Assembly (NCBI GenBank): GCA_030429735.1
Contig: JAUIET010000014.1
Span: 62,001-126,000, forward strand
Source: Gammaproteobacteria bacterium
Lineage (GTDB): Bacteria; Pseudomonadota; Gammaproteobacteria; Pseudomonadales; JAUIET01
DNA: 64,000 nt
Reading direction: 5' to 3'
Part shown: piece after piece, positions 17,935 through 27,141 of the stretch
How the letters are laid out: the number at the start of each line of letters is the position of its first letter
How positions within the stretch are numbered: the stretch's first letter is position 1
Made by a program: the position numbers and the translations under genes
Notes under the pieces: model-generated
The model's database searches: none
What the model was told of the DNA's origin: nothing
The model's input: only the letters and a program-made list of their open reading frames with translations

Positions 17935-18831
17935 TTAGGTTTCACTGGCCATTTTCCAAACCAAACCTTCCCGCAAAGATGCCTGACTGACGTTCAGCGT
18001 ATCAATACCTAGCTCATCCATCAATTCAACAATGATTGCGATTCCAGGCAGAATCAGTGCTTTTCTGTCGTCATTTAAAAACGGATAGTTCAGATCAGCA
18101 TAGCGTTTGCGCTTTAACATGTCTTCCAGCAGTGAATGCAGTTGCGGCTGATGAATGATATAGCCGCAACCGTGCAGGCCATTCAAGATCCGGGCAACTG
18201 CCTTCATGGTACCCGAGCTGCCCCAGGTTTGCTGCCATTGGTGCTCGTCCAGGCGACATGCAGGTAACTGTACCCATTGCGCCACATCCTGCAATGCTCG
18301 CTGAAAATCGCCACGACGAATCAATGTGTCATGAAAATACTGGTCACGTAGCGTGACACAACCCATGGACTCACTGAAAAGCAGATCAATTTGTTCCCCA
18401 TTGCCGATCGCAAACTCGGTACTGCCGCCGCCAATATCAATAATCAGCGCCGGCTGTGACAGCTCTTCTTTTTTCTGAACGCCCCGATATATAAGTTCGG
18501 CTTCCTGCTCGCCAGTAAGCACCATAATCGGCATGCCCAACAAAGCTTCAGCGCGCGCTACGAAGTCTGCCGAATTCTTAGCCTCTCTCAGCGCGAATGT
18601 TCCGACTGCCTCAACATCATGCAACTCATACCAGCTCATATGGTCGCGCAGTTCACCAAGGCACTCAAAAGCACGTGTCATTGCCGCCGAGCTCAATCGA
18701 CCGGAGTCAATCAAACCTTCAGCCAGTTGCACTTTCTCGCTGTAACGGTCGTATTCTTCAATACCGTGTTTGTGAACACGTGCGATCAGCAGGTGAAAAC
18801 TGTTTGACCCTAAGTCAATGGCAGCATACAT
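17935..18831 (-). CDS. Exopolyphosphatase / guanosine pentaphosphatase family, short form
   Basis: A 298-residue protein with the ASKHA-fold phosphatase motifs: AAIDLGSNSFHLL at the N terminus and IIDIGGGSTEF mid-protein. It lacks the C-terminal HD-like domain of E. coli Ppx (513) and GppA (494), so it is the short version common in gammaproteobacteria. Expected reaction: release of phosphate from polyphosphate chain ends and/or conversion of pppGpp to ppGpp. Which one cannot be decided from sequence. It lies upstream of no other codirectional gene before aceA, and DjlA is encoded 9 bases upstream, so ParA-DjlA-Ppx may form one transcript. ppk1 is 5 kb away on the opposite strand. Confidence 0.9.
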   Translation of the reverse strand: MYAAIDLGSNSFHLLIARVHKHGIEEYDRYSEKVQLAEGLIDSGRLSSAAMTRAFECLGELRDHMSWYELHDVEAVGTFALREAKNSADFVARAEALLGMPIMVLTGEQEAELIYRGVQKKEELSQPALIIDIGGGSTEFAIGNGEQIDLLFSESMGCVTLRDQYFHDTLIRRGDFQRALQDVAQWVQLPACRLDEHQWQQTWGSSGTMKAVARILNGLHGCGYIIHQPQLHSLLEDMLKRKRYADLNYPFLNDDRKALILPGIAIIVELMDELGIDTLNVSQASLREGLVWKMASET

Positions 18832-18840
18832 AATAAATCA

Positions 18841-19638
18841 TCAATGGCGCTGTTTGCGGTGCTTCTCGATCAAGTCATAGGCCGACTGGATCGCCTGCGA
18901 CTTTTCGGTCGCCACCGCAAGCATATCATCCGGCACACCCTGTGCAATCAACTTATCGGGGTGGTGCTTACTGATCAACTTTCGATAGGTTCGCTTAAGT
19001 GTTTTATCATCAACGTCAGGTTCTACACCCAAAGCGGCATAGGCATTAGCCAACTGATCTTGTCGGGTGGGTGCAGAACCACCTTGCTGGCCCCCGTGAA
19101 AACCGGCCTGAGCGGCGACCATTCCCAGCAGCTGCTCAAACTGCTCACGCGAGAAGCCCAAGCTAGCGGCTATCTGGCTTAAAGAAGCGTGCTCTGCCTG
19201 ATCAATACGCTGGTCGGCAAATGCAGTGCTAATCAAAGTAACAAGCAACATGTTCGCCAAGCTACTGCGCTGACCACATAGCCTGGCAAACGCCTGCAAC
19301 TCCGCATCCAATTCAAAGTCAGCAGACGCGCCTTGCTTAAACCGATCGATCGCTTCACGGCGGTGATCACCGCGTAAACCCATGCGTTGCATCAACTGCT
19401 CGGCCAGTTGAAATTCTTCCTCGCTAATTCGACCATCTGCTTTGGCCACATGTCCCATAAGGCGGAACGTGGATTGAAAGTACTGCTGCCGTTTACTGTC
19501 CAGATTCCCAAAAGGACCCAGAACGCCGGGCTGACTCAAGGATGTTTGTTGGAACAACCAGCCAAAACCGAAGCCAAGTAAAGCGCCAAAGGGCCCGGCC
19601 ACCAGCAGGCCAATCAGCGCACCTACGTATTTCCACAC
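18841..19638 (-). CDS. djlA: Co-chaperone DjlA (TerB + J domain)
   Basis: A 265-residue protein. A glycine-rich N-terminal membrane segment (about 5-30) matches the DjlA anchor. A TerB-like helical domain follows (about 50-155), then a Gly/Gln-rich linker. A C-terminal J domain carries the DnaK-stimulating HPD motif in SKHHPDKL. This is the standard DjlA order and length (E. coli 271). It stimulates DnaK ATPase from the inner membrane and is linked to envelope stress control. It sits between the ParA-like gene and the ppx/gppA-like gene on the same strand with gaps under 10 bases. Confidence 0.94.
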   Translation of the reverse strand: MWKYVGALIGLLVAGPFGALLGFGFGWLFQQTSLSQPGVLGPFGNLDSKRQQYFQSTFRLMGHVAKADGRISEEEFQLAEQLMQRMGLRGDHRREAIDRFKQGASADFELDAELQAFARLCGQRSSLANMLLVTLISTAFADQRIDQAEHASLSQIAASLGFSREQFEQLLGMVAAQAGFHGGQQGGSAPTRQDQLANAYAALGVEPDVDDKTLKRTYRKLISKHHPDKLIAQGVPDDMLAVATEKSQAIQSAYDLIEKHRKQRH

Positions 19639-19644
19639 AGTGGC

Positions 19645-20406
19645 TTACAGCGCTTCGATTTCGTCGTAGAGGGCTTCCAGTTCCTGCGTCAGCTTATGGC
19701 TTGGCGCCAGATACACCAGCGGTGTCGACACGGAATGGCTTTCACGCATTTTCACCGACTGCGAAATGCGTGATTCCAGCACGGGCAAATCTTCCTCGAT
19801 AAGCTCTTGAATAATGTCATTGGGCAAACGTGCCCGCGACTGATATTGATTAACAACAATACCATCCAGCTCAAGATCATCATTGTGATCTTCCTGCGTT
19901 TCTGCAAGGTTCTCAAGCAGGGTATACAAGGCTCTGCGCGAAAAGTCATCGCAGTCAAACGGTATAAGACAACGATCGGCTGCAATCAGCGCTGACAAGG
20001 TAAAGAAATTATAGGCCGGCGGCGTGTCGATGATAATAACGTCGTATTCTTCTTCGAGCTCACGCAACACATCTCGTAGCTTGTGTATCTTGTGTTTTGA
20101 CTCCAGTTTGGACTGCAAATCACCGATGCTGGAGTCTGCGGCGATCAGGTCGAGATTTTCAAAAGGTGATTCGGTTATGAAATCATAGCTGGCCCGACCG
20201 CCTTTTCCCCGGTGGGTAAACAAATCGCGAATCGTTTTCTCAACCACTGTGACGTCTTCGCCTAGCAGATACTGCGTGCTATTGCACTGAGGGTCCAAAT
20301 CCACCAATAGGGTTTTCACCTCACGGCTCGCGCCTATGGCAGCCAAATTCGTGGCAATGCTGGATTTGCCTACACCACCTTTCTGATTAAAAACAACGCG
20401 AATCAC
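19645..20406 (-). CDS. ParA-family ATPase without ParB partner
   Basis: A 253-residue ParA/MinD-type ATPase. The deviant Walker A motif is KGGVGKSS (residues 9-16) in NQKGGVGKSSIATN. The A' motif is LLVDLDPQ and Walker B is VIIIDTPP. No helix-turn-helix precedes the ATPase and no parB-like gene or parS-like site is adjacent, so chromosome segregation is unlikely. Solitary ParA-like proteins often position other cargo such as chemoreceptors, granules or pili, and here the cargo is unknown. It is 6 bases upstream of djlA, which suggests a shared transcript with djlA and the short ppx/gppA. Confidence 0.9.
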   Translation of the reverse strand: MIRVVFNQKGGVGKSSIATNLAAIGASREVKTLLVDLDPQCNSTQYLLGEDVTVVEKTIRDLFTHRGKGGRASYDFITESPFENLDLIAADSSIGDLQSKLESKHKIHKLRDVLRELEEEYDVIIIDTPPAYNFFTLSALIAADRCLIPFDCDDFSRRALYTLLENLAETQEDHNDDLELDGIVVNQYQSRARLPNDIIQELIEEDLPVLESRISQSVKMRESHSVSTPLVYLAPSHKLTQELEALYDEIEAL

Positions 20407-20453
20407 AGCCTGGTCCTTCCCTTTTGCCGAGCAATCAAGGGTGTATTGGTGGA

Positions 20454-21656
20454 TTAAAAAACTTCAAAAAGCCCCGCCGCACCCTGGCCACCACCGATGC
20501 ACATCGTGACTACCGCGTATTTTACACCACGTCGCTTACCTTCCAGCAAGGCATGCCCAACCATTCTTGCGCCAGTCATGCCAAAAGGGTGACCGATGGC
20601 GATGGACCCGCCATTTACATTTAATTTGTCGTTGTCAATTCCCAGCTGGTCTCGGCAGTAAACAACCTGGCAGGCAAACGCTTCATTTAATTCCCACAAA
20701 CCAATATCGTCTACCGACAAGCCATGTCTATTCAGCAGCTTGGGAACAGCGAACACAGGGCCAATGCCCATTTCATCCGAATCACAGCCAGCAACAGCCA
20801 GCCCACGATACGCGCCTAATGGTTCCAGGCCTTGCATTTCAGCACTTTTGGAGTCCATCAACAGAACCGCTGCCGCGCCATCAGACAACTGTGAGGCATT
20901 ACCTGCCGTGATATTCCTGCCTTCCTTGATGACCATGCCATCTTTATAAACAGGTTGCAGACCCTGCAGGCTTTCCAATGTGGTAGAGGGGCGATTACAT
21001 TCGTCTTTGTCGACATTAACGTCCTTATAGCTGACTTCCTTGGTTTCTCGATCAACAATCGCCATAGTCGCGTTCATCGCGACGATCTCATCAGCAAACA
21101 AGCCTGCTTCCTGAGCGGCCGCCGTGCGCAACTGACTCTGCAGGGAGTACTGATCTTGCGACTCACGCGATATATTGTAGCGATCGCAAACCACTTCTGC
21201 GGTTTCGATCATTGGCATGTAGGCAGTGGGGTCGAACTTAACAACGGTTTCTGAGCGCGCTTTGTGGGTATTTTTGTGTTTGGTTTGCGTCAAAGAAATT
21301 GATTCAACACCGCCTGCAATCGCTACGTCGTACTCATTGCAGATGATGCTCTTTGCTGCGCTGGCAATGCTCATCAGGCCAGAGCCACACTGCCGGTCAA
21401 GAGACATTCCTGCAACACTGGACGGCAATCCAGCGGCCATCGCGCACAAGCGACCAATATTATACCCTTGAGTGCCTTGTTGAGCAGCGGCACCAAACAG
21501 GCAATCTTCAACGCTTGCCGGATCTACCCCAGCGCGCTCAACAACGGCTTTAACCACATGCCCCCCCAACGCAGGTGCTTCGGTATCATTGAAGGAACCG
21601 CGGAAGGATTTGGCTAGACCTGTGCGGGCGGTTGATACTATTACGGCTTCTCTCAT
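20454..21656 (-). CDS. fadA6: Acetyl-CoA C-acyltransferase (steroid-pathway thiolase, FadA6-like)
   Basis: A 400-residue thiolase with all three catalytic motifs: nucleophile in DRQCGSG, histidine in IAIGHPFG, and second cysteine in TMCIGGGQG. The N-terminal [20 protein letters not shown] and overall style fit FadA6, the thiolase beside ipdF and fadE30 in the actinobacterial KstR2 regulon, and the same neighbours are directly upstream here. The expected role is thiolytic cleavage of a ring-opened product downstream of IpdAB. A general beta-ketothiolase is the alternative. It is the last gene of the catabolic cluster in transcription order, followed by the unrelated ParA gene in the same direction after 47 bases. 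Confidence 0.85.
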   Translation of the reverse strand: MREAVIVSTARTGLAKSFRGSFNDTEAPALGGHVVKAVVERAGVDPASVEDCLFGAAAQQGTQGYNIGRLCAMAAGLPSSVAGMSLDRQCGSGLMSIASAAKSIICNEYDVAIAGGVESISLTQTKHKNTHKARSETVVKFDPTAYMPMIETAEVVCDRYNISRESQDQYSLQSQLRTAAAQEAGLFADEIVAMNATMAIVDRETKEVSYKDVNVDKDECNRPSTTLESLQGLQPVYKDGMVIKEGRNITAGNASQLSDGAAAVLLMDSKSAEMQGLEPLGAYRGLAVAGCDSDEMGIGPVFAVPKLLNRHGLSVDDIGLWELNEAFACQVVYCRDQLGIDNDKLNVNGGSIAIGHPFGMTGARMVGHALLEGKRRGVKYAVVTMCIGGGQGAAGLFEVF

Positions 21657-21769
21657 TGGGTGCTCCTTAAAGCGTCAAACATTTGTTTTCCAAGTCAGAC
21701 CGCGTTCGGCTTCACGGCGGGTTTCGGATGCACCCTAAGCCACTATCTGCTCAGCGGACTACCTAATAA

Positions 21770-22555
21770 CTATGCCCTCTGCGAACTGACCGATACAATT
21801 TCACCCGTCATGTAACTCGAGTAATCGCTGGCCAAAAAAACCATCACATTAGCCACTTCCCAAACCTCAGCCGCGCGCCCAAACGCCTCACGCGATACCA
21901 GCTCATCCAGCACATCGTCTGAGGTTACTTTATTCAGGAAAGCATGCATAGCAATACTGGGCGACACCGCGTTTACACGAACACCGTGCTCGGCCGCTTC
22001 CATCGCCGCACAGCGCGTCAATGCCATCACGCCCGCTTTCGCGGCTGCATAATGCGCTTGCTCTTTTTGCGCACGCCAGCCAAGTACCGAAGCATTGTTA
22101 ACGATAACCCCGCTGCCGCGCTTCTGCATATGCCCGAGCATCGCTCGGGTCATGCGGAAAGTGCCGTTCAGAGTCACATCCAGCACCACGTTCCACTGAT
22201 CATCGGTCATATCAACCAGCTTTGCCGAACCACCAAGCCCGGCATTATTAATCAGCACATCAACGTGCCCCATTTGCTTAACCGCTTCATCCACCAGGTT
22301 TTGTACATCATCTTCCCTGGTTACATTACAAACCTGAACATGCGGTTTCACGCCGGTTTTCTCAGCGATATCAGCCTGCGCCTTTTCCAGACGACCCTCG
22401 TGTATATCACTGATCATAATCTGCGTAGCGCCTTCTTCAGCGCAACGCAGCGCCGCAGAGAAACCGATTCCCGTGCCCGCAGCGGCGGTGATCAAAACCG
22501 TTTTGCCCTCCAGCAGGTTATGGCCTTTAACGTATTCAGGAGCGTGCTTAGTCAT
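21770..22555 (-). CDS. ipdF: SDR dehydrogenase, IpdF-like
   Basis: A 261-residue classical SDR. The cofactor motif is TAAAGTGIG (about 23-31). NNAG lies mid-protein, and the catalytic Ser and Y-x3-K are in NNASVLGWRAQ and HYAAAKAG. The start EYVKGHNLLEGK, the TGIG variant, SVLGWRAQ, and the C-terminal DYSSYMTGEIVSVS closely match mycobacterial IpdF (Rv3559c). IpdF oxidises the 5-hydroxyl of 5-OH-HIC-CoA in steroid C/D-ring degradation. Its gene is flanked by fadA6- and fadE30-like genes exactly as in actinobacteria, which strengthens the call. A 113-base gap separates it from the thiolase gene. Confidence 0.88.
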   Translation of the reverse strand: MTKHAPEYVKGHNLLEGKTVLITAAAGTGIGFSAALRCAEEGATQIMISDIHEGRLEKAQADIAEKTGVKPHVQVCNVTREDDVQNLVDEAVKQMGHVDVLINNAGLGGSAKLVDMTDDQWNVVLDVTLNGTFRMTRAMLGHMQKRGSGVIVNNASVLGWRAQKEQAHYAAAKAGVMALTRCAAMEAAEHGVRVNAVSPSIAMHAFLNKVTSDDVLDELVSREAFGRAAEVWEVANVMVFLASDYSSYMTGEIVSVSSQRA

Positions 22556-22563
22556 TGTGATTC

Positions 22564-23742
22564 CTACTGTGGGCGTTGTTCTTTGGGCATTCCCAGCCCG
22601 CGTTCGGCAATGATATTGCGTTGCACCTGATTCGTGCCACCGTAAATGGTGTCCGACCGGGTAAACAGATACATCGATTGCAGCCGGGACAGATTGTAAG
22701 GCCCGCTCTCCACCAACTCAGAGTCCGGACCGAGCACATCCATTGCAAGCTTGCCAAGATTCCTGTGCCAGCTGGCCCAATGCAGCTTATATACGAGAGC
22801 CGCCGAATCCTCAGCACCTCCACTGTTATCAGACAACATGCGCATGGCGTTATAACGCATCAAGCGCAGGCCCATATGAGCCTCGGCGATGCGTTGCCGA
22901 ATTGTGGCATCTTGCGCAGCGCCATTCTGCTTGGCAATACTAATGATCTCATTCAATTCGTTCTGAAATGACATCTGTTGGCCCAGCGTGGACACTCCGC
23001 GCTCAAAACCAAGCAATGCCATGCCAATTTTCCAGCCTTCACCAGGCTCACCTAAAATGTCTTCGGCGATCGCGTCTTCGAAAAAGACTTCGTTGAACTC
23101 GGAGGTACCGGTTAGCTGTTCAATCGGTCGAACTTCCACACCGGGTTGATCCATTCGCACTAAAAAGAAACCCAGGCCTTTGTGGCGAACAGATTCAGGG
23201 TCAGTTCGGGCAATCACAAAACACCAATCCGATTCATGCGCCAATGACGTCCAGACTTTCTGACCACTGAGACGCCAGCGACCCTCAACCAGAACCGCCT
23301 TGGTTTTCACATTGGCCAAATCCGAACCTGCTCCCGGCTCCGAATAGCCCTGGCACCACAATTCTGTGCCATTCAGAATGCCCGGCAGATACTTTTTCTT
23401 TTGCTCATCAGTCCCATACGCAATGATGGTAGGACCCGCAAGCCCCTCGCCAATATGCCCTACACGCCCCGGACCACCGGCGCGAGCGTACTCTTCGTGG
23501 AAGATAACTTGCTGCTCAATACTTAAACCACGCCCACCATGTTCTGCTGGCCAACCCACGCAAGTCCAGCCGCCTTTGGCCATGGCTTGCTCCCAGACTT
23601 TTCGCTCATGCGCAAACATATGCTCATCGCCGGGCCCGCCGCGGTAACGCAGCTGTTCGAATTCACCGCCTAGATTCACTGCCAGCCAGCTTGCAATTTC
23701 TTCGCGAAACGTCTCATCTTCTGCACTAAACGACAGCTTCAT
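22564..23742 (-). CDS. fadE30: Acyl-CoA dehydrogenase, FadE30-like
   Basis: A 392-residue acyl-CoA dehydrogenase. It has the FAD/substrate motif WCQGYSEPGAGSDLA, then GQKVWTS, and the C-terminal IYGGTNQVQRNIIAERGLG. WCQGYSEPG, TGTSEFNEVFF and FERGVSTLGQQ strongly resemble FadE30 (Rv3560c). FadE30 introduces the double bond into 5-OH-HIP-CoA during steroid C/D-ring breakdown. It lies between ipdF and another dehydrogenase gene, whose end it overlaps by four bases (ATGA), so the two dehydrogenases are coupled and may form a heteromeric enzyme. Confidence 0.88.
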   Translation of the reverse strand: MKLSFSAEDETFREEIASWLAVNLGGEFEQLRYRGGPGDEHMFAHERKVWEQAMAKGGWTCVGWPAEHGGRGLSIEQQVIFHEEYARAGGPGRVGHIGEGLAGPTIIAYGTDEQKKKYLPGILNGTELWCQGYSEPGAGSDLANVKTKAVLVEGRWRLSGQKVWTSLAHESDWCFVIARTDPESVRHKGLGFFLVRMDQPGVEVRPIEQLTGTSEFNEVFFEDAIAEDILGEPGEGWKIGMALLGFERGVSTLGQQMSFQNELNEIISIAKQNGAAQDATIRQRIAEAHMGLRLMRYNAMRMLSDNSGGAEDSAALVYKLHWASWHRNLGKLAMDVLGPDSELVESGPYNLSRLQSMYLFTRSDTIYGGTNQVQRNIIAERGLGMPKEQRPQ

Positions 23743-24896
23743 GATGCAGCCTCCCCGTCCAGCAACTGACTTGCCAAACGCTCTCTATTCCAGGCACCAT
23801 CACCGAGCAAGCTTTCGCTGGACTTGGCGCGTTTGAAATACAAATGCACATCGTATTCCCAGGTAAAGCCCACACCGCCATGCATTTGCAAGCCACTGCC
23901 GGCATTGAAAAAGTAGGCATCAGAGCAATAGGCCTTCGCCATGCTGGCTGCTTCAGATAACTCGCTGGCAACGTGCTGATCACCGTCGCTGCCCGCTAAC
24001 ACTTCCTGAGCGACACAAGCCCCGTAGTACACAGCAGACCGTGCCACCTCGGCCTGTAAAGTCATGTCCGCTGCTTTGTGTTTAATGGATTGAAAACTTG
24101 CAATGGTGCGACCGAATTGCTCCCGCTCTTGCACATAGGCCACGGATTGATCCAATATGGCCTGTGCGCCACCACACTGTTCTGCTGCAAGTGCAATACG
24201 TGCAAGATCCAGAATGCTTCCCAAATCATTGCCTTCAAGTCGGCTCTCGCGCGGCAGTGTCACCGAATCAAATGATAAGGTGGCCAATTTGCGCGTCTGA
24301 TCCATAGTCGGCGTCCATTTTCGCTGTACCCCATTTGTATCTGCAGGCAACACAAACAAAGCCAACTGCCCTGACTCACAATCACGCGCTGCAACAATAA
24401 GTATCTCAGCCGAATGACCATCAACTACATAATGAAATTCACCATTCAACTCTATGCTTTCAGCACCAATAGAATATTGCGCAGTAACACTGTTAGGAGA
24501 CCAATCGCGTCCGCCGCCACTAAACGCAAGCGTTGCCGTTTTACCTTCTACAATCTCCGCACACCACTTCGTTTTCTGGGCGTTGTTTCCCGCTAACAAC
24601 AGAGCGTTCACACCCAAACACACCGTTGCAAAATAAGGACTGCACAACAAACGCCGCCCCATTTGCTCCATAACAACGGCCACCTCAACATAGCCAAGCC
24701 CCAACCCTCCATACTCCTCAGGAATGTGCACCGCGTGCCAAAACATTTCCTCGCACACGCTTTGCCACAAAGCCGAGTCATAACCCGCTTCAGTCGCCAT
24801 TGCTTCACGCACAGCCGCACTGTTCGACTTAGCCGACAAAAACCCTTCCGCCGACTCACGAATCATCAGTTGTTCTTCAGTTAACGCAAATTCCAT
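23739..24896 (-). CDS. Acyl-CoA dehydrogenase of the steroid cluster
   Basis: A 385-residue acyl-CoA dehydrogenase. The N-terminal helical domain (about 1-120) starts MEFALTEEQLMIRESAEGFL. The middle beta domain lacks the typical S-x-P-x-x-G-S-D substrate motif. The C-terminal helical domain shows EREQFGRTIASFQ and MHGGVGFTWEYDVHLYFKR. The last motif carries a glutamate at the usual MCAD catalytic-base position. Proteins of this type pair with a FadE30/31-type subunit in alpha2beta2 steroid dehydrogenases, and the coupled fadE30-like gene directly downstream is the natural partner (inference). The nearest actinobacterial counterparts would be FadE32/FadE33, but I cannot choose between them. 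Confidence 0.85.
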   Translation of the reverse strand: MEFALTEEQLMIRESAEGFLSAKSNSAAVREAMATEAGYDSALWQSVCEEMFWHAVHIPEEYGGLGLGYVEVAVVMEQMGRRLLCSPYFATVCLGVNALLLAGNNAQKTKWCAEIVEGKTATLAFSGGGRDWSPNSVTAQYSIGAESIELNGEFHYVVDGHSAEILIVAARDCESGQLALFVLPADTNGVQRKWTPTMDQTRKLATLSFDSVTLPRESRLEGNDLGSILDLARIALAAEQCGGAQAILDQSVAYVQEREQFGRTIASFQSIKHKAADMTLQAEVARSAVYYGACVAQEVLAGSDGDQHVASELSEAASMAKAYCSDAYFFNAGSGLQMHGGVGFTWEYDVHLYFKRAKSSESLLGDGAWNRERLASQLLDGEAAS

Positions 24897-24940
24897 ATCT
24901 TTCCAAATTGGCGCTCGATGTTTTCAGTTAGCACTAAGCG

Positions 24941-25050
24941 GCGACGTTTGCTATTTGGGTTTCTTGACCGTTGAAAAGAGGGACCTTTTCAACGAGCCCC
25001 CATGGATGGGTTCACGGCGTGTCAAGAAACCCAAATAGCAAATGTTGTCG
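24941..25050 (+). repeat. Three-way-junction repeat element, copy A
   Basis: The outer arms are a perfect 22-base-pair inverted repeat (24947-24968 with 25021-25042), extended by GCGAC/GTCGC. Between them is an inner hairpin CGTTGAAAAG-AGGGAC-CTTTTCAACG (24969-24994), followed by AGCCCCCATGGATGGG and TTCACGGCGT. The same inner core recurs in copies B and C, but the arms do not. It fills the only sizeable gap in this part of the cluster, between the SDR stop (25067) and the start of the downstream dehydrogenase. It is not a family I recognise. Confidence 0.8.
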
Positions 25051-25066
25051 CGTCCATGACTAGATA

Positions 25067-25951
25067 TCAGGTCCCGTAAACCTTCTGCGCCGGAACCTCA
25101 ATCTCCAACAACTTCTCAACAACCCCCCCACACTTAGCAGGCTCAATATACCCCCCATTATCAACCCACTCAGTACTCCGCCAGCCATCACAAATGTTCA
25201 ACTTGCCCCCTTCGCATTCAAACACACGTCCACTAACATGCGACGACTCAGCACTTGCCAACCAAACCACAATCGACGAAATATTCTCAGGTGCATAATA
25301 ATCAAAACCATCATCGGGTGCCGCCATTCGCTCTGCAAACTCCGGAACCTGAGTGGTCATGTCCGTGCGTGCAGAAGGTGCAATCGAATTAGCAGTTATG
25401 CCGTATCGGCCCAATTCGGCCGCCTGATTTAAGGTAAGCGCCGCAATACCGCCCTTGGCTGCCGCATAATTTGATTGCCCAATCGACCCCTGTAAACCCG
25501 CCGCGGATGTCGTGTTAATGATTCGACCGCTCACTTCTTTACCCGCCTTGGATTGCCCACGCCAATAATGTACAGCGTGCGAGGAAATACAGAAATGTCC
25601 TTTCAGATGCACTGCAATCACAGCGTCCCATTCGGCTTCAGTCATGGATGCAAACATCCGATCGCGACAAATACCCGCATTGTTAATCACCGCGTGCAAG
25701 TCGCCAAACGCGTCCAATGCCGCCGTAACCGCATTAAGACTGTCATCGTAATTAGTAATGTCTGACGTATTTACAATCGCCTTGCCACCGGCTGCTGTGA
25801 TCTCATCAACCACTGCTTGCGCCGCATCAGCATTGATATCGTTAACAACAACTGCGCCGCCTTCCCGCGCAAATACTCTTGCATGGGCAGCGCCAAGACC
25901 GCCACCGGCACCGGTAACAATGGCTACTCTTCCTTCACAAAAATCACTCAT
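25067..25951 (-). CDS. SDR dehydrogenase (steroid cluster, Rv3548c/17-beta-HSD4-like)
   Basis: A 294-residue SDR. The cofactor motif is TGAGGGLG (about 13-20) followed by the NAD-preferring acidic residue in VVNDINAD. NNAGICRDRMF precedes the catalytic serine in NTTSAAG, and Y-x3-K is in NYAAAKGG. This is the long SDR type seen in multifunctional peroxisomal enzymes and in Rv3548c of the steroid regulon, with a C-terminal tail of about 50 residues. Probable role: oxidation of a hydroxyacyl-CoA or ring hydroxyl in the pathway. The exact substrate is unknown. ATG 25951 is chosen for its GAGAGGAAC Shine-Dalgarno. The thiolase stop is 19 bases upstream. Confidence 0.82.
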   Translation of the reverse strand: MSDFCEGRVAIVTGAGGGLGAAHARVFAREGGAVVVNDINADAAQAVVDEITAAGGKAIVNTSDITNYDDSLNAVTAALDAFGDLHAVINNAGICRDRMFASMTEAEWDAVIAVHLKGHFCISSHAVHYWRGQSKAGKEVSGRIINTTSAAGLQGSIGQSNYAAAKGGIAALTLNQAAELGRYGITANSIAPSARTDMTTQVPEFAERMAAPDDGFDYYAPENISSIVVWLASAESSHVSGRVFECEGGKLNICDGWRSTEWVDNGGYIEPAKCGGVVEKLLEIEVPAQKVYGT

Positions 25952-25970
25952 CACCGTTCCTCTCTTCGAA

Positions 25971-27119
25971 TTACAGCCGCTCAATAATCGTCACATTGGC
26001 CTGACCACCACCTTCACACATCGTTTGTAAACCGTAGCGGCCACCCGTGCGTTCCAGTTCATGCAGCAAGGTGGTCATCAGCTTGGTGCCTGTTGCACCC
26101 AGCGGGTGACCCAGCGCAATCGCGCCACCGTTCACATTGGTTTTTTCATGCGGGTAGCCGGTTTCCTTTAACCACGCCATTGGTACTGACGCAAATGCTT
26201 CGTTAATCTCTACGAGATCGATATCAGCCAGGTTCATTCCGCAGCGCTTTAATGCGTACCTGGTGGCCGGGATTGGCGCGGTCAGCATCCAGATTGGGTC
26301 TTCACCGCGCACACTGATGTGGTGAATGCGCGCACGTGGCGTCAGGTTATAGCGTTTCAACGCCTCCTCTGACACTACCAACATAGCTGATGAGCCGTCA
26401 CAGGTCTGGCTTGAAACCGCCGCAGTGACTTTGTCACAGCCAAATAAATAATCCAGCTCAGCCATGGCTTGCAGCGATGTATTGCGCGGCGTTTCATCCA
26501 TTGTCACGCCTTCCAGCGGTGCGATCTCTTTGTCAAACCGTCCTTCCTCAATTGCTCTCAAAGCGCGTGTGTGCGATTCAAGCGAAAATGCCTCAAGCTC
26601 CTCACGCGAGATCTCCCACTTATCCGCAATCATCTGAGCTGATTTGTACTGAGTAGGCGGCTCGGATCCATAGCGCACCACCCAACCCTGTGAACCGGAA
26701 AACGGATCACTAAACCCTAATGGAATAGCAGCCGTCATCGAGGAGGAAATCGGAATCTGGGTCATGGTCTGAACACCGCCGGCTAACACCACATCCATGG
26801 TGCCACTCATAACGGCCTGCGCCGCAAAATGAACCGATTGCTGCGAACTGCCGCATTGCCGGTCAATGGTTGTGCCGGGCACCTCATCCGATAAGCCAGC
26901 GGCCAGCCACGCGGTGCGCGCAATATCACCCGCTAGAGGACCAATGGTGTCGACCGCGCCAAAAATCACGTCATCGTATTCATTGTCCGGAATGGGATTA
27001 CGATCAACAATCGTCTTCATCACATGACCGCCGAGATCGGCCGCGTGCACGTGCGCTAATCCGCCTTTGCGCCGCCCGGTTGGGCTGCGAACCGCATCAA
27101 CTATATAAGCTTCTGGCAT
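25971..27119 (-). CDS. Thiolase of the steroid cluster (FadA5-like)
   Basis: A 382-residue thiolase with nucleophile in DRQCGSSQQ, histidine in IALGHPLG and second cysteine in TMCEGGGQA. The opening EAYIVDAVRSPTGRRKGGL, the EINEAFASVPMAW segment and LHELERTGGRYGLQTM resemble FadA5-type thiolases, which release units from steroid side chains. In this cluster it may instead cleave a C/D-ring intermediate. With the FadA6-like enzyme at the other end, the cluster has two distinct thiolases. ATG 27119 has an AGAGGACAG Shine-Dalgarno, and the stretch upstream of it overlaps the neighbouring dehydrogenase. Confidence 0.85.
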   Translation of the reverse strand: MPEAYIVDAVRSPTGRRKGGLAHVHAADLGGHVMKTIVDRNPIPDNEYDDVIFGAVDTIGPLAGDIARTAWLAAGLSDEVPGTTIDRQCGSSQQSVHFAAQAVMSGTMDVVLAGGVQTMTQIPISSSMTAAIPLGFSDPFSGSQGWVVRYGSEPPTQYKSAQMIADKWEISREELEAFSLESHTRALRAIEEGRFDKEIAPLEGVTMDETPRNTSLQAMAELDYLFGCDKVTAAVSSQTCDGSSAMLVVSEEALKRYNLTPRARIHHISVRGEDPIWMLTAPIPATRYALKRCGMNLADIDLVEINEAFASVPMAWLKETGYPHEKTNVNGGAIALGHPLGATGTKLMTTLLHELERTGGRYGLQTMCEGGGQANVTIIERL

Positions 27120-27141
27120 TTTTCTGTCCTCTGGTATGCTG

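Noticed and set aside
24941..25050. Copy A as an insertion sequence remnant
   Set aside because: There is no transposase fragment, no target-site duplication is visible, and the terminal arms are not shared with the other copies.
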